A stretch of 64,000 bases of DNA from Plenodomus lindquistii. Taxonomy: Eukaryota > Ascomycota > Dothideomycetes > Pleosporales > Leptosphaeriaceae. Positions 42,765 through 53,254 of the stretch are shown piece by piece. The DNA is taken from positions 1,426,001 through 1,490,000 of the forward strand of contig JANUWI010000006.1 in the NCBI GenBank assembly GCA_025504975.1, written 5' to 3'. Every line of letters starts with the position of its first letter. The first letter of the stretch is position 1. The position numbers and the translations under genes were made by a program. The notes below the pieces were generated by a model. The model had not been told where the DNA came from, did not search any database, and saw only the letters and a list, made by a program, of their open reading frames with translations.

Positions 42765-44345
42765 CTACTCGCGCAAAAGGCCGCCAATGCCGAGACCTAC
42801 ACCATGATCCGTACGTCCTCTCTTCTGTGGACTTGTGTGTTGCTCTGATGGGTGTCTTCGCTTTTCCGCATCACTCAATCTTGATAGCCCGTGGCCTTTC
42901 TTGACTTGGCCAAAGATCTTCGATTGCACCAAATTAGAGGCTGAGACTGTAGGCGCAGCCATCTGACCCTTGGCTGGCGGTGGCTGTCTCAACAAGCTCG
43001 TTGCTACCTGGCTTGCTTGCGACTCGGGAACTTCATCCTCTTCGCGGTCAGTGAAGGCTTCCTCTTCGTCGATACTGGAGGCTGTAATGGTGGAATTGCT
43101 GCTTTGGCGGCGGTCATTGACAGGTTTTGCTTGGTAGTGTGCTGGAGGTGCGGATTGAGGTATGCTAGTTGGGATATAAACTGGCGGAGTACGTGGCACC
43201 TCAGCACGAGGCTGTGCAATGCGCCGATTTGGAGTTTGCGGCAACGAAGACATGGACTGTGCACCTCGATGATGGCCATACCTAGCCCTTGGTGCACGAG
43301 ATGTGGTCGGTGTGGCCGGCGCAGTTGCAGTTTCTTGGCTAAGCATCTTGTCGGCTAGGAGAAGCGCCTCAAAGTTGTTTTGTCCTCTGCTATCCTGGTT
43401 TTGCAGATGAGGGGGCACACGTGAAACACGGCTTCTTGGAGTGGGTTGGTGTGGCGTTCCATAAACAGACCGTGGCGAGCTTTGTTCAATCTGTTCCAAA
43501 AGCGGAGCAATGTGATCGCGATTCATTCGAATCCGAGTCTTGAGCCTGTCATTCTCCTCTAGTAAGCTTGCAAGCTCGCCTTCTCGATGTTCCGTGAGGC
43601 GCTTTTGCTGGTCCAACAAGTCTCGCAGTTCCTCATTTTCGCTTTGCAGCAGCTGAGTTTGGCGATTCATCTCGGACATGAGAATGGCATTGGCTGCATT
43701 GGCGGACTCTTGGTAGGTTTGCTCAGGGGTCGCCAGTGCTTCTCGGCGCTTCGCTTCGGCTTGTTGTAAAACGTCAATCTCGCGATGAGCCATGGCTAGC
43801 TCTACGGCCATGCGGCTAGCAGCTTCTTGACTTTCCATGACGGCCATGTTGTACTGCAGCTTGTAGTGGGCTGCCGACAGTCGCATGTCGCGAAAGGCAT
43901 CGGACAGACTGATGATCATGGATCGAAGCTCCTCTGCAGATGCATTGTTGACTTGCTCTGGGGAGTAGAGAGCTGCAGCAGACTCCAACAAGGCTGGGGG
44001 CTGGCTTGGCAGTTTGCTTGTCGGTGGGGGAGACGTGAGCTGAGGGGTTGGCGGGGTTGGAGTCCGCATGATGGTGCGAGTGCCTGGTAATTGGGACGAC
44101 GGTGGCGGTGTCATGGACGAGGTAGTCTGCGGGGTGGGAGAATTGAACTTGACTCGGTCGGGCGATGGCAGCTTTGACATGTTGGGAGGGGCCGCAGGAT
44201 CGGCGAGTGATGCAGCGTGGAATCCAGGTGTCTCAGGATGCGTGCCTTCGGTGGTGGGCAGCAACGAGTCCGGCGAGGGCTGGTACATGGGCGCCTGGTA
44301 CTCCATGCTGGCCGAGGCGTACTGTGGACAGACGACGTGCGACAC
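42765..44345 (-). CDS. Conserved ascomycete coiled-coil protein
   Basis: Single exon, 526 residues; an internal ATG at 44306 (MEYQAPMYQ) is an alternative start. The first 110 residues are Pro/Ser/Thr-rich. ALYSPEQVNNASAEELRSMI (about 127-146) begins a conserved block of two long coiled coils (about 140-290: AHYKLQYNMAVMESQEAASR; LQSENEELRDLLDQQKRL). The C-terminal 200 residues are disordered with many SP/TP sites and a basic RRHPSEQHTSPQKRGR, possibly nuclear. Relatives are often mis-annotated as oxidoreductases; no enzyme motif is present. A structural or spindle-related role is possible, unproven. Confidence 0.75.
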   Translation of the reverse strand: MSHVVCPQYASASMEYQAPMYQPSPDSLLPTTEGTHPETPGFHAASLADPAAPPNMSKLPSPDRVKFNSPTPQTTSSMTPPPSSQLPGTRTIMRTPTPPTPQLTSPPPTSKLPSQPPALLESAAALYSPEQVNNASAEELRSMIISLSDAFRDMRLSAAHYKLQYNMAVMESQEAASRMAVELAMAHREIDVLQQAEAKRREALATPEQTYQESANAANAILMSEMNRQTQLLQSENEELRDLLDQQKRLTEHREGELASLLEENDRLKTRIRMNRDHIAPLLEQIEQSSPRSVYGTPHQPTPRSRVSRVPPHLQNQDSRGQNNFEALLLADKMLSQETATAPATPTTSRAPRARYGHHRGAQSMSSLPQTPNRRIAQPRAEVPRTPPVYIPTSIPQSAPPAHYQAKPVNDRRQSSNSTITASSIDEEEAFTDREEDEVPESQASQVATSLLRQPPPAKGQMAAPTVSASNLVQSKIFGQVKKGHGLSRLSDAEKRRHPSEQHTSPQKRGRTDHGVGLGIGGLLRE

Positions 44346-45026
44346 GGCAAGGGTGCGGGCAAGTGGGTCTAGGAAGGTGCGCCTTGTTCGGTGCTATGCT
44401 GGGAACACGCGACAGGGCAGTCAAGATATGTGCGGTTGCGGCGTCGAGGGTCGAGGCGGCGTGAGGCCAGCAACTGGCGTCGAGTTGGAAACGGGCGCTG
44501 CAGGGATGCGCGTCGGTGCGCGGCTGCAGAAGAGGGGTCGCCCAGGGTGCGCGATGGCAGTGGCTCTCCAGACGGGCAAAAGCAAGTGTTGGGGCAAAGG
44601 GCGAGGGTTGGAATGGGGTTGTGGATGTGGGGGACGGACGGTGTGGACGGTGCGCGTGGAGGTTGGGATGGGTGGGCAGGGCAGGTGGACCCCGGCGGTC
44701 GTTGGTGCTCACTGCGCAGCCAGCTCCAGCCGACAGACGACGCGCTAGGCCCGTTGCGGGCAATTCCTGATGAAACATGCGAAACACGCTGTTGCGACGG
44801 GCAACGGCGTCGTCCCGTTGCTGCCCAGGCCGTCGCGTGCACCCGGCGCCGACGTTCAGGGCCCAATTGCCAGGTGCCAGGTGCCAGTGTGTCCAGACGA
44901 GCAAACTCTCGCGTTTTGGCCGTTTTGGTCCAAGATGCTCTGCGCGTCCGGCCCACGTGTCTCCCACTGCCAGCACTACCGGTAGGGTCCCGCCAGCTGG
45001 ACAAGTTGGCCGTGCCTGCGACGACC
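44346..45026. other. GC-rich divergent intergenic region
   Basis: It separates the coiled-coil gene (minus) and the LRR gene (plus). Several frames are open on both strands through base composition alone, including one in frame with the LRR gene. Confidence 0.45.
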
Positions 45027-48000
45027 ATGGACCACAACTCGTCCATCCCCCGCCCGTCTGGCCTTCCCAGACCCGCATCGTCTCGTCTTCCCGTGCTCAG
45101 ACCCTCGGGCAGCCAGTCGCAGCTGCGAGCGCCCGCCTCTACCGAGCAGCTGCGCAAGAAGCCCTCCATCTCTTCCATAGGCCGGCCCCCTCCGCCACCA
45201 GCCACTCTGCAGAAGAAGTCCTCGAGGGCGTCCCTGGTCCGCTCCAACACGCCATTGACCTCCGCGCCCACCAACCCTCCTTCCAACCCTCCTTCCAACC
45301 GGTCATCCGTCATAGCCTCGAGACGAACGAGCGGAATCCCTAGCTTTGGCCAGGCTCGAACCACTACCCCGAGCTCCGCCCCATCCAACGACGCCCCAGC
45401 CTTCAAGAGACAGTTTGCACGTCCTTCGTCACACCAATCCACAGCCCCTTCCCAGTCGACACTCTCATCCAGCACCACTAGGGAGGACGATACCCTCGGG
45501 AGCCTCGATGGCTTTAGGTCGGCCTCACGCGCCTCCTCAAGGGCAGATTCAACATCAGGCTTCCGCGAGAATGAGCTAGAATCAGGCTCAGAAGATGTCA
45601 TTGAGCTTTCGCCAGAGTCGCAGACATCACCCAACAAGTCACGACCATCGCTCTCTGAGAGGACAGTAGAGAGTCTGGCGCATCTTCCCTCATCTCCAGC
45701 ACCAAGCAAGGCACGGCGAAGATCCAGCTTCTTCAATGCAGACAACTCCATGGGACCGCCTTTGCGGCCTGCGTCAGCCATGTCAAGCAACGGCAGCAGA
45801 CCGACTACCAGTGATGGCCCGCCTCACCCAATACCGGGCACTCCGAAGCGATTTGGGATGGCACCCAATAGGATGTCCATGACTGCGCCTGGCAAGCGAA
45901 CGGTCAGCGCAAGTGTGGCTACTTCGACTGCGACGCCCACGCGAACACCGTCCGTGTCACGGCCTGTATCGACCATCAAGAAGCCACTCGCGCTTGCGCA
46001 AAATGTGCAGAACACGCCGAAACCACGGCCAATCTCAGAGAGCAAAAGCCTCACCATGCGGACCCCAAAGGCGAGACCGTCGATCAATGGTATGTTTGGG
46101 CGGGCAGCCTCGCCTCCTGGCACCGCTGCGGCGACACCATCGACGCCATCGCTCAAGCTGAACTCTCTGCCAAAGAAAACGCCAGACACCAGCAGAAGAG
46201 TATCGACGTCGTCCACAGCACTCAGAAGTCATGTAGCGAAGGCCAAGGCTGCGCAAACATCGGATCTTGGGACAGTCGCGCAGTCCCCTCCCAAAGTCCC
46301 AAGCTCATCCAACGCGCTGCGAGAGCAGATTGCAAAAGCTAGAGAAGCTGCACGACGTGAAAAGGCCGAACCACGGCGGACCAGTACCCCGCCAAGAGAT
46401 GCCATTGTGCCTGACCCTGCCGAGATTGCAAGCTTCGACTTTGGCCTGGACGATCCGTTCAATCAGAGCGGTAAGGGTGGCAAGTCCGTAATGCGCAAGC
46501 GCATCGATGGTGCTCGCGCAGACGGCCGCCTGAATCTCGCAGCAATGGGTCTGAAGGAAGTACCCAATGATGTACTCAGCATGTACAAGTATGACCCTAA
46601 CGATACCACTGTGGCTTGGGGCGAGGTTGTTGACCTTGGTGTGATGATCTTGGCAGATAACGATTTGGAAGCGCTGCCCTCTGCCATGTTTCCAGACGTC
46701 GATGTGGAGGACATGGTTGACTCGGACGAGGCAGGGCCTCAATTTGGAGGGGTACATACCATGGACCTGCATGGCAATATGCTGCGGGAGCTACCAGTAG
46801 GCTTGGGACGACTCTCTTTGCTCTCAAAGCTGAATCTGGTAAGTCAACCTTCACATGAAGCGTATTTTGATATCCCCACTAATCTACCACAGTCAAGGAA
46901 CAAGTTATCTATGGAAGTCTTCGAAGTCGTCTCTCGTATCCACGGCATCCGCGAATTAAAGCTGGCCGAAAACGACTTGCAAGGCGATCTCCCAACATCG
47001 ATATGCAATCTACTGGAGCTCGAAGTGCTTGATGTTCAGTCCAACAAAATCACAAGTTTGCCCGGCGAACTAGGTCAACTTACACATTTACGTTCTATCA
47101 ATATCACCGACAACCAAGTAAAGGCCGTACCCATGGAGCTGTTCGAGTCTCCTTTGCTCATTGAGTTGCTAGCCTCCAAGAACCGATTGGAGGGGACCCT
47201 TTTCAGCATTGATACAATCACCCACTTACAGGAATTGAATGTAGCCAACAATGCGCTCCTTTCGCTTTGTACTGACGATGCTATCAACTTGCCAGCTATC
47301 AAGACTCTCATCTTGTCAACGAATCGCCTTACATCGTTGCCTAAAGTCTCAGGATGGACCAATCTGACTACGCTTCTTGTAGGCGAGAACAAACTCACAT
47401 CGTTACCAGACGGCTTTGTCGAACTTGCGCAACTCCGTACTGCCGACTTTACTGGCAACGATCTTACGCAGCTGGACGAGAGAATAGCGCTCATGAGCAA
47501 CCTCATGAACCTTACTCTTGCTGCGAACCCGCTACATGTGAAGAAGTTCCTCAGCATGAATACCGAGGACATCAAGCGCGACCTCGCATCACGACTACAA
47601 CCCGCCGATGATGTAACGGATGAGGATCAGGACGTTGGCTTCACCAATGGCATGACAGATGAAACAGCAGTTTCAAAGTGGCAACCCACACCCTCTGGCA
47701 CACTGGATCTTTCCAATCAAAGGATGTCTGAAGTCCAAGAAACCGACTTTGAGGCTTTCGTCGACGACATCCGCCAGCTCTACCTCCAACAAAACGCCTT
47801 CACATGCATTCCCCCATCCCTTACCCTCATAACGCACCTCACCGTCCTGGATCTCTCCAAAAACGCCATCGAAACCGCCCTCTCAAGTCCGCTCACCCTC
47901 CCCAAGCTCCGCGAACTCCGCCTCGCGACTAACAAACTCGCGACCCTCGACTCCCTAACAACACACCTGACAGCGCCTCTCCTCCAAACCCTCGACATAT

Positions 48001-48350
48001 CACACAACCGCCTAAGCGGTGCCCTCCCCACCCTCACGACCACATTCCCCGACCTCACAACCCTTCTCGCATCCGACAACAGCATCGACGACATCAGCGC
48101 CGAGTCTCTCCAAGGCCTAAAAATCGTCAACTTATCCAACAACGATATTGAACGCCTGGAACCGCGAATCGGTCTGCTCCAAGGCACACTCACGGGCTTC
48201 GAGGTCAGCGGGAACAAGTTCAGAGTGCCAAATTGGCAGGTCCTGGGTAAAGGGACGGACGCGGTGCTTACGTGGCTACGAGACAAGATTCCGAGGGAGA
48301 GTTGGAAGAGTGATGGGACAGAGTTTTTCGATGCGGATGATACTTTTTAG
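45027..48350 (+). CDS. Large leucine-rich repeat protein (LRRC40/SHOC2-like)
   Basis: Exons 45027-46838 and 46893-48350; 1,089 residues spliced. The 54-nt intron (GTAAGT, CACAG) is a multiple of three without stops; removing it restores the LRR consensus LNLSRNKLS, so splicing is favoured. Residues 1-470 are Ser/Pro/Thr-rich and basic with many phospho-site patterns. Around 455-490 is a conserved ASFDFGLDDPFNQSGKGGKS and RKRIDGARADGRLNLAAMGL. From about 490 to the end at least 18 LRRs follow, split by a linker near 860-900. The final block (VLTWLRDKIPRESW) is the conserved LRRC40 tail. A scaffold role is expected; partners unknown. The start has a GACCATGG context. Confidence 0.88.
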   Translation: MDHNSSIPRPSGLPRPASSRLPVLRPSGSQSQLRAPASTEQLRKKPSISSIGRPPPPPATLQKKSSRASLVRSNTPLTSAPTNPPSNPPSNRSSVIASRRTSGIPSFGQARTTTPSSAPSNDAPAFKRQFARPSSHQSTAPSQSTLSSSTTREDDTLGSLDGFRSASRASSRADSTSGFRENELESGSEDVIELSPESQTSPNKSRPSLSERTVESLAHLPSSPAPSKARRRSSFFNADNSMGPPLRPASAMSSNGSRPTTSDGPPHPIPGTPKRFGMAPNRMSMTAPGKRTVSASVATSTATPTRTPSVSRPVSTIKKPLALAQNVQNTPKPRPISESKSLTMRTPKARPSINGMFGRAASPPGTAAATPSTPSLKLNSLPKKTPDTSRRVSTSSTALRSHVAKAKAAQTSDLGTVAQSPPKVPSSSNALREQIAKAREAARREKAEPRRTSTPPRDAIVPDPAEIASFDFGLDDPFNQSGKGGKSVMRKRIDGARADGRLNLAAMGLKEVPNDVLSMYKYDPNDTTVAWGEVVDLGVMILADNDLEALPSAMFPDVDVEDMVDSDEAGPQFGGVHTMDLHGNMLRELPVGLGRLSLLSKLNLVSQPSHEAYFDIPTNLPQSRNKLSMEVFEVVSRIHGIRELKLAENDLQGDLPTSICNLLELEVLDVQSNKITSLPGELGQLTHLRSINITDNQVKAVPMELFESPLLIELLASKNRLEGTLFSIDTITHLQELNVANNALLSLCTDDAINLPAIKTLILSTNRLTSLPKVSGWTNLTTLLVGENKLTSLPDGFVELAQLRTADFTGNDLTQLDERIALMSNLMNLTLAANPLHVKKFLSMNTEDIKRDLASRLQPADDVTDEDQDVGFTNGMTDETAVSKWQPTPSGTLDLSNQRMSEVQETDFEAFVDDIRQLYLQQNAFTCIPPSLTLITHLTVLDLSKNAIETALSSPLTLPKLRELRLATNKLATLDSLTTHLTAPLLQTLDISHNRLSGALPTLTTTFPDLTTLLASDNSIDDISAESLQGLKIVNLSNNDIERLEPRIGLLQGTLTGFEVSGNKFRVPNWQVLGKGTDAVLTWLRDKIPRESWKSDGTEFFDADDTF

Positions 48351-49091
48351 AAGGCGGGTTTCATGATGGAAGTTTGGAAGCGGTATTGGGGGAGCAATGT
48401 GCCGTGAGGTGGACGATTGGGTGGGACGGATTACAGGGAGTGGGAGTGTGGTTGGATTAGAGCTTTTTGTAATTCTCTTTCTTTCACTTCTTGTATATCT
48501 CTTTCTTCTCTTCTGACCGGTTGATTCATATTGTAGATAGTTTGAACTTCGTTTTAACACACCGTTGCATACATTACTTCAGGACCTTTTGAGAATCGAG
48601 CGTTGCTGCTTTCTCGTTGTAAATAATTTTCGTTACCGTTGAAACGAGTTGAAAGCACGGAGTCTGTTTTAAAGGTTTAATAATGCATAGCGCCCATGCC
48701 AGGTAGGTGATTGCTGCAGGTACGCTGGAGAAGAGACCTTTCTTCGTCTCATTGTATACTACAGTAGGTCTGTCAGTCATCCTCAAAGACGAGATATCGC
48801 GGAAGATGGTTAGCGGTTCTCGAGGTGTGGACTAGAGGACCCCACCAAAACGTCATAGGCTAATCGTACGCACCACCACTTTAGTCAAGCTGTGAATCAT
48901 TGACAGCTGCTAGATTTCCTTCCTACATTCAGACAAGACATTCAGTCTCAAATAATCTCTACTGTGCTTCAATCAATTGTACTTTCAACTTCCAGGACGA
49001 TTGCAACACCACCACTCTACATCAATCGCAACCGCTTTCCTAAGTTTGCACAAGATTCACCAGTGTTCCTCCACAATCTTCACATCTCACC
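48351..49091. other. Intergenic, nothing seen
   Basis: 3' flank of the LRR gene and promoter of the nitronate monooxygenase gene. A CT- and CA-rich leader precedes the start at 49092. Confidence 0.4.
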
Positions 49092-50192
49092 ATGGAAACC
49101 CTACGAACCGTCGTAGGCGCATCCCGCTCCCACGGCCGCTTCGCCAAAATCTTCCCCTGGGTCGAATCGCCCTTCATCGTCGCAGCTCCCATGCGCGTCT
49201 TCACAGGCCCTGAACTCGCCTTCACGGTCTCTGCATCCGGCGGGCTAGGTTTCATTGGGCCAGGCGCAAAACCAGAAGATACCGCTGCCGATCTGGCGAC
49301 TGTGCAGGAACTGCTGAGTAACACGTCGCTCACCGCATTCCCAACTGAGTTTTCTGTAAATGGGGAAAAGTTACCGGTGGGCGTTGGCTTTCAGCTTTGG
49401 AACGGCGATCTTGCATCCGCGACGAAAGCTGTGAGGGATTACAGGCCTTGTGCCGCGTGGTTGTTTGCGCCGAGGTATGGACAGAAAGAGGTGGACGAGT
49501 GGACTGCCAGCTTGAGGGAGGCGTGTCCGGGCATTCACATCTGGCACCAGATTGGCACTGTTCAAGAGAGCATTGACGCGGAGAAGAGCGCGCACAAACC
49601 TGATGTTCTAGTCATCCAAGGCGCTGAGGCCGGCGGCCATGGCAGAGCAACAGACGGAATAGGCATCATGGCTTTATTCCCTGAAATCGCAGATAACGTG
49701 CGGGACTCTGACATGGGACTCATTGCAGCTGGGGGTATCGCTGACGGCCGTGGAATCGCAGCTGCGCTTGCACTAGGAGCAGATGGTGTTGCGATGGGGA
49801 CTCGGTTTCTCGCTGCATCGGAAGCACGGGTGAGTAAAGGATATCAGAATGAAGTGGTGAGAGCAAAAGATGGTGCGCATTCGACGACGAGAACACATTT
49901 GTATAATCACTTGCGCGGAACTACGGGTTGGCCGGAGCAGTGGAGTCCGCGTGGCATTACTAATAAAAGCTGGACGGAACATCAAAAGGGCGTTCCATTT
50001 GAGGAGTTGAAGAAGCGACATGATGAGGCGTTGAAGACTGGAGATGATGCTTGGGGCGTTGAGGGACGGGTAGCTACCTATGCTAGTGCCGCGGTGGGGC
50101 TGGTGAATTGCGTGGAGGATGGGAGTAAGCTGACGTTTCGTCTGCGGGATGAGGCGAAGTCGATACTCAAGGGCTTAGGTAGTGAGTTGTAG
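49092..50192 (+). CDS. Nitronate monooxygenase (2-nitropropane dioxygenase family)
   Basis: Single exon, 366 residues, full family length. FMN barrel motifs: PFIVAAPMRVFTGPELAFTV (about 27-46), VSASGGLGFIGPG, then LVIQGAEAGGHGRATDG (about 176-192) with the catalytic His of class I enzymes, and GLIAAGGIADGRGIAAALAL plus ADGVAMGTRFLAASEA (about 214-248), the phosphate-binding loops. The enzyme oxidises alkyl nitronates such as propionate-3-nitronate, a toxic plant product, using O2. No targeting signal is clear. The next gene lies 356 bp downstream on the same strand. Confidence 0.93.
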   Translation: METLRTVVGASRSHGRFAKIFPWVESPFIVAAPMRVFTGPELAFTVSASGGLGFIGPGAKPEDTAADLATVQELLSNTSLTAFPTEFSVNGEKLPVGVGFQLWNGDLASATKAVRDYRPCAAWLFAPRYGQKEVDEWTASLREACPGIHIWHQIGTVQESIDAEKSAHKPDVLVIQGAEAGGHGRATDGIGIMALFPEIADNVRDSDMGLIAAGGIADGRGIAAALALGADGVAMGTRFLAASEARVSKGYQNEVVRAKDGAHSTTRTHLYNHLRGTTGWPEQWSPRGITNKSWTEHQKGVPFEELKKRHDEALKTGDDAWGVEGRVATYASAAVGLVNCVEDGSKLTFRLRDEAKSILKGLGSEL

Positions 50193-50547
50193 TAATACAT
50201 AGCCATCGAGGCTCAGACGTGGACATGGATGTAGCCTCAGACGGCAGAGTAAGATGCTAGGCCACAATGAGACTAGCACCACTCAGCCCCAGGCAACAGT
50301 GAGAGTGACAACTCTGCACATATACATCGACCTGAACCAGCAGTGACTTGCGTACCGGGAATCAATCATTTTCTATCATCACATTCAGCGAAACCAAATA
50401 GCAAATTCCTCCCTCATACCGGACAATCCAACAACCTTCAATATCACTCAACCACCACTACCACACACCTCACGTACCACCCAAACCCACCCCCTCACGC
50501 ACTTCCTCAAACCCAAAAACAACACCCCACCCCTCAAAAAGGACCCA
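50193..50547. other. Intergenic, CA-rich leader
   Basis: The strongly CA/CC-rich stretch 50400-50547 looks like a leader of the next gene. No feature seen. Confidence 0.4.
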
Positions 50548-51783
50548 ATGAATCTCACCCACTCAAACCTCCCCTTCCCACCCCCAACAACCACAAACCT
50601 CCTCTCCAACTTCCCCCCCTCAACCACAACCTCCGACGCCCTGTCCACCCACATAATAATCCACCCACGCTTCCCGTCCCTCCTCACCGCCTTCCTCACC
50701 CACAAACGGACCCACGGCTCCGAGTTCGAAAAACGCCTCTACAATCCTCAATTCACATGGCGGCACCTCGTCTCGCGTCTGCTAGAAAAACGCCCCCTAA
50801 CATTCATGGGTCCCCAAGATTTCACAATTCTGCGCAACGGGACATGCATCGAAGACGCAGCGGGAGAATGGGATCGCGTGGGGACCCCCTCACAAGACCA
50901 AAACATGTACCTAAGACTGGACGAATATCTAAGCTACGATGAGATTATGCTGGGGAGTTTGATAGGCGTATCAAGCCCCAGCCACTTCATCAACGACGGC
51001 GCGCGCAACAATCGCAGTATCCCCGGACGACCCGGATCTTTCCAACCCCGCGGAATCATCATCGGAGTGGTGGGCGCGCGGTTTGAGCGCGAGTGTAGAA
51101 TGGATAGTATATTCGTTCTTCCACATAGTCTGGAGACGGTGATGCATCCTGAGCTTGTGTGTATTTTTGAGGAGTTTTTTGTGCCGGTGAGGAGGAAAGG
51201 GATGACGTTGTTTGATGACCTGATGTATAGGGCGAGGATGAGGGTGACGGCGGATATGCTGTTGTGGGAGGCGAATAAAAGGGCGGAGGAGGAGGGGAAG
51301 ACGGCGCGGTTGTATGTTGTTGGGTTGGGGTTGGGGGTGTGGCAGTATAATGGGGGGCAGCTGGGGCCGTATAATAAGGGGCAGCCGGGGCTGTATATTG
51401 AGGCTTTTACTGAGGCGCTGGAGAGTCTTGCGAAAGGGGCGTTGGAACACGTTTCGACGCTCGAGTTTGCATATATTGATGTTCCGGAAGCAGTTCGGGC
51501 ACGCGTCTCGGGTGCGGCGAAGCATGGTATCAGAGTGGTGTTTAGTAAGCGTAATCCGGCGGAAAAGTTGGATACGGAGGAGTTGTTGGTGCTGAGTTAT
51601 GCGTGGGATGGGAATAGTATGCCTGGGAACGAGTATTGGGCGGGCAGTCTGTGTGGGAGCGGTGATCCGGCGGCGGCTTGCATGAGCACGATTGCGGAGT
51701 TGCACAATCCACTTGTCAATCCGGGGTTTTTGGAGAGAATCAGGATTTGTGGAGAAGAAGAGAAGGCGAAGGACGAGACATGA
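50548..51783 (+). CDS. DUF4804-type protein
   Basis: Single exon, 411 residues. MYLRLDEYLSYDEIMLGSLI (about 120-139), GVSSPSHFINDGARNNR, then GIIIGVVGARFERECRMDS and RLYVVGLGLGVWQYNGGQL (about 252-270) match the fungal DUF4804 family from memory. LYIEAFTEALESLAKGAL and VVFSKRNPAEKL complete the domain. The final part has NEYWAGSLCGSGDPAAACMS, which resembles the terminal loop of macro/PARG-like folds (GN-Y-W plus S-DPAAA). ADP-ribose-related activity is only an inference. No signal peptide or TM segment. Base use switches from C-rich to G-rich at about 51060 within the gene. Confidence 0.7.
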   Translation: MNLTHSNLPFPPPTTTNLLSNFPPSTTTSDALSTHIIIHPRFPSLLTAFLTHKRTHGSEFEKRLYNPQFTWRHLVSRLLEKRPLTFMGPQDFTILRNGTCIEDAAGEWDRVGTPSQDQNMYLRLDEYLSYDEIMLGSLIGVSSPSHFINDGARNNRSIPGRPGSFQPRGIIIGVVGARFERECRMDSIFVLPHSLETVMHPELVCIFEEFFVPVRRKGMTLFDDLMYRARMRVTADMLLWEANKRAEEEGKTARLYVVGLGLGVWQYNGGQLGPYNKGQPGLYIEAFTEALESLAKGALEHVSTLEFAYIDVPEAVRARVSGAAKHGIRVVFSKRNPAEKLDTEELLVLSYAWDGNSMPGNEYWAGSLCGSGDPAAACMSTIAELHNPLVNPGFLERIRICGEEEKAKDET

Positions 51784-51928
51784 AGAAGGCGTTGAAGATT
51801 CATAACTATGATGTCACTTTGGGAAATGAATATTTATTGACCTGAACACTCGCTACTACGACTGCGGGTCATTGCTCTACCTAGAGCAAGGTCTCGTTGG
51901 GATCGCTATTACCCGCTGGATTGTCTTC

Positions 51929-52990
51929 TCAATAGTAAAATTTATCACTCGTGCTCTGCGCCAGAAGTTTCGCGTCCGACAGTGTGGTGCCAAAGTGTAC
52001 CGAGAGGTTTACCCAGAAACCTAGGTCGGTCCATGCGCCCCGGCGATATTGTTCTTGCGTGGGCACGAAATACATGACATAATCGCCCTTGTAGTGCGCG
52101 ATGTACGCACATGGAGCGCCAAAGTCACAGCAAATATCGTCTGCGAGCATTCTGGGGACACCGCCGTCTTGAAGTGGTGAATGGGCTGGAGCCTTGCTTA
52201 ACTTCGCTGTGATAATTTCGTACCGCAAGCAGGTTTGGCGATCAACTCTCCGTTTAGGCACGTTCTTGATGCGCTCCCACATTAAATACCTTGAAGTACT
52301 TTTTCCACAGATCAGCCGGAAACGGTCGCAGATCATGGCGCGTACATCCTTTGAAAGGTCGCTGAAAGGACGTAAACCGTCGGCTGGGTGCAAGATCATC
52401 AGGGGCATGTGTCGTTTAGTCATAGGACTGTAGAAGAACAAGTCCTCTTCAGGTGTGGAAGGCGGTCTTGCCGATATACCCTGATAGATTTGTAGGGACT
52501 GCTGGCTCGTACATGGTGGGGTCTTCTCGACACTGGGCAACACCGTTGTGTCTTCGTGGTCCTGATCTTCAGCATATCCCGTGTTGCTGCTCATCTGCGC
52601 CGTGGCCACCGTAACGCCCGCCTCCCCCGCTCGAACCATAGTTTGTATGGGTTCCTTGCCCTTCCCTTCAGCCGTAACAGCGACAGGCTCCTGTTCTACC
52701 ATCCATGGTTGACCATCGTCGTCGATTTGGAAGTCGTCCAGGGTGATGGGAAATTCACTCTTGGAGCTTGCCACAAGCTTGTCGCCGAGCTTTTCGCCAA
52801 GCTTGCTCCGCATCACCGCAATGTTGGTCTCCTGAACGAATACCTCCAACGTATCGCGATCTTGTAAACAGAGTCTTAGCATTGAGTACAAGAGCTCGCC
52901 TGGCAGCTTGTCCAGTATTCGGTCGCGAAGTGGTTCTGCCTTCTGCCTTAGACCGTCTAGCATCTGTCGGGCTATCGAATCTTCAGCCAT
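51929..52990 (-). CDS. Hypothetical protein, family not recognised
   Basis: Single exon, 353 residues from ATG 52990 (MAEDSIARQMLDGLRQ); the frame is open to 53146, adding 52 less convincing residues. The N-terminal 90 residues are helical and charged (LPGELLYSMLRLCLQDRDT). The middle (about 95-205) is acidic and disordered. The C-terminal half looks folded: DVRAMICDRFRLICGKSTSR, LMWERIKNVPKRRVDRQTC and CDFGAPCAYIAHYKGDYVMYF, with several Cys and aromatic residues. It may be one of the many lineage-specific dothideomycete families. No catalytic motif is visible. Confidence 0.65.
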   Translation of the reverse strand: MAEDSIARQMLDGLRQKAEPLRDRILDKLPGELLYSMLRLCLQDRDTLEVFVQETNIAVMRSKLGEKLGDKLVASSKSEFPITLDDFQIDDDGQPWMVEQEPVAVTAEGKGKEPIQTMVRAGEAGVTVATAQMSSNTGYAEDQDHEDTTVLPSVEKTPPCTSQQSLQIYQGISARPPSTPEEDLFFYSPMTKRHMPLMILHPADGLRPFSDLSKDVRAMICDRFRLICGKSTSRYLMWERIKNVPKRRVDRQTCLRYEIITAKLSKAPAHSPLQDGGVPRMLADDICCDFGAPCAYIAHYKGDYVMYFVPTQEQYRRGAWTDLGFWVNLSVHFGTTLSDAKLLAQSTSDKFYY

Positions 52991-53254
52991 GGAGATGTTG
53001 TATGACTGGAGGATATCGCAAGTGATGATGTGTCGTATGTAACAGGATGGAGGATGTGACCCAGTGAGAGTGTCGGAGGGGTCATGCAGACACCGCAGGA
53101 GCTGTTGCTTGGTTGTATAAGGTAGAAGGGGCCAAGCTGTATCCATAGGGAAGGAAGCGTCCAGCGTACGACGCAGGTTGACGTTCTACACACAACCAGA
53201 CGCTTCGGAGAGCAGAAGTGAAAGCCAGCGCGCATGTTGCACAAAATTCAATCT

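Noticed and set aside
44391..45026. 212-codon extension in frame upstream of the LRR gene start
   Set aside because: The region is GC-rich and open in several frames on both strands; the extension has no domain character, while the ATG at 45027 has good context.
50971..51705. Long minus-strand ORF opposite the DUF4804 gene
   Set aside because: Arg/His/Pro-rich shadow with no domain; the plus strand has a clear family pattern.
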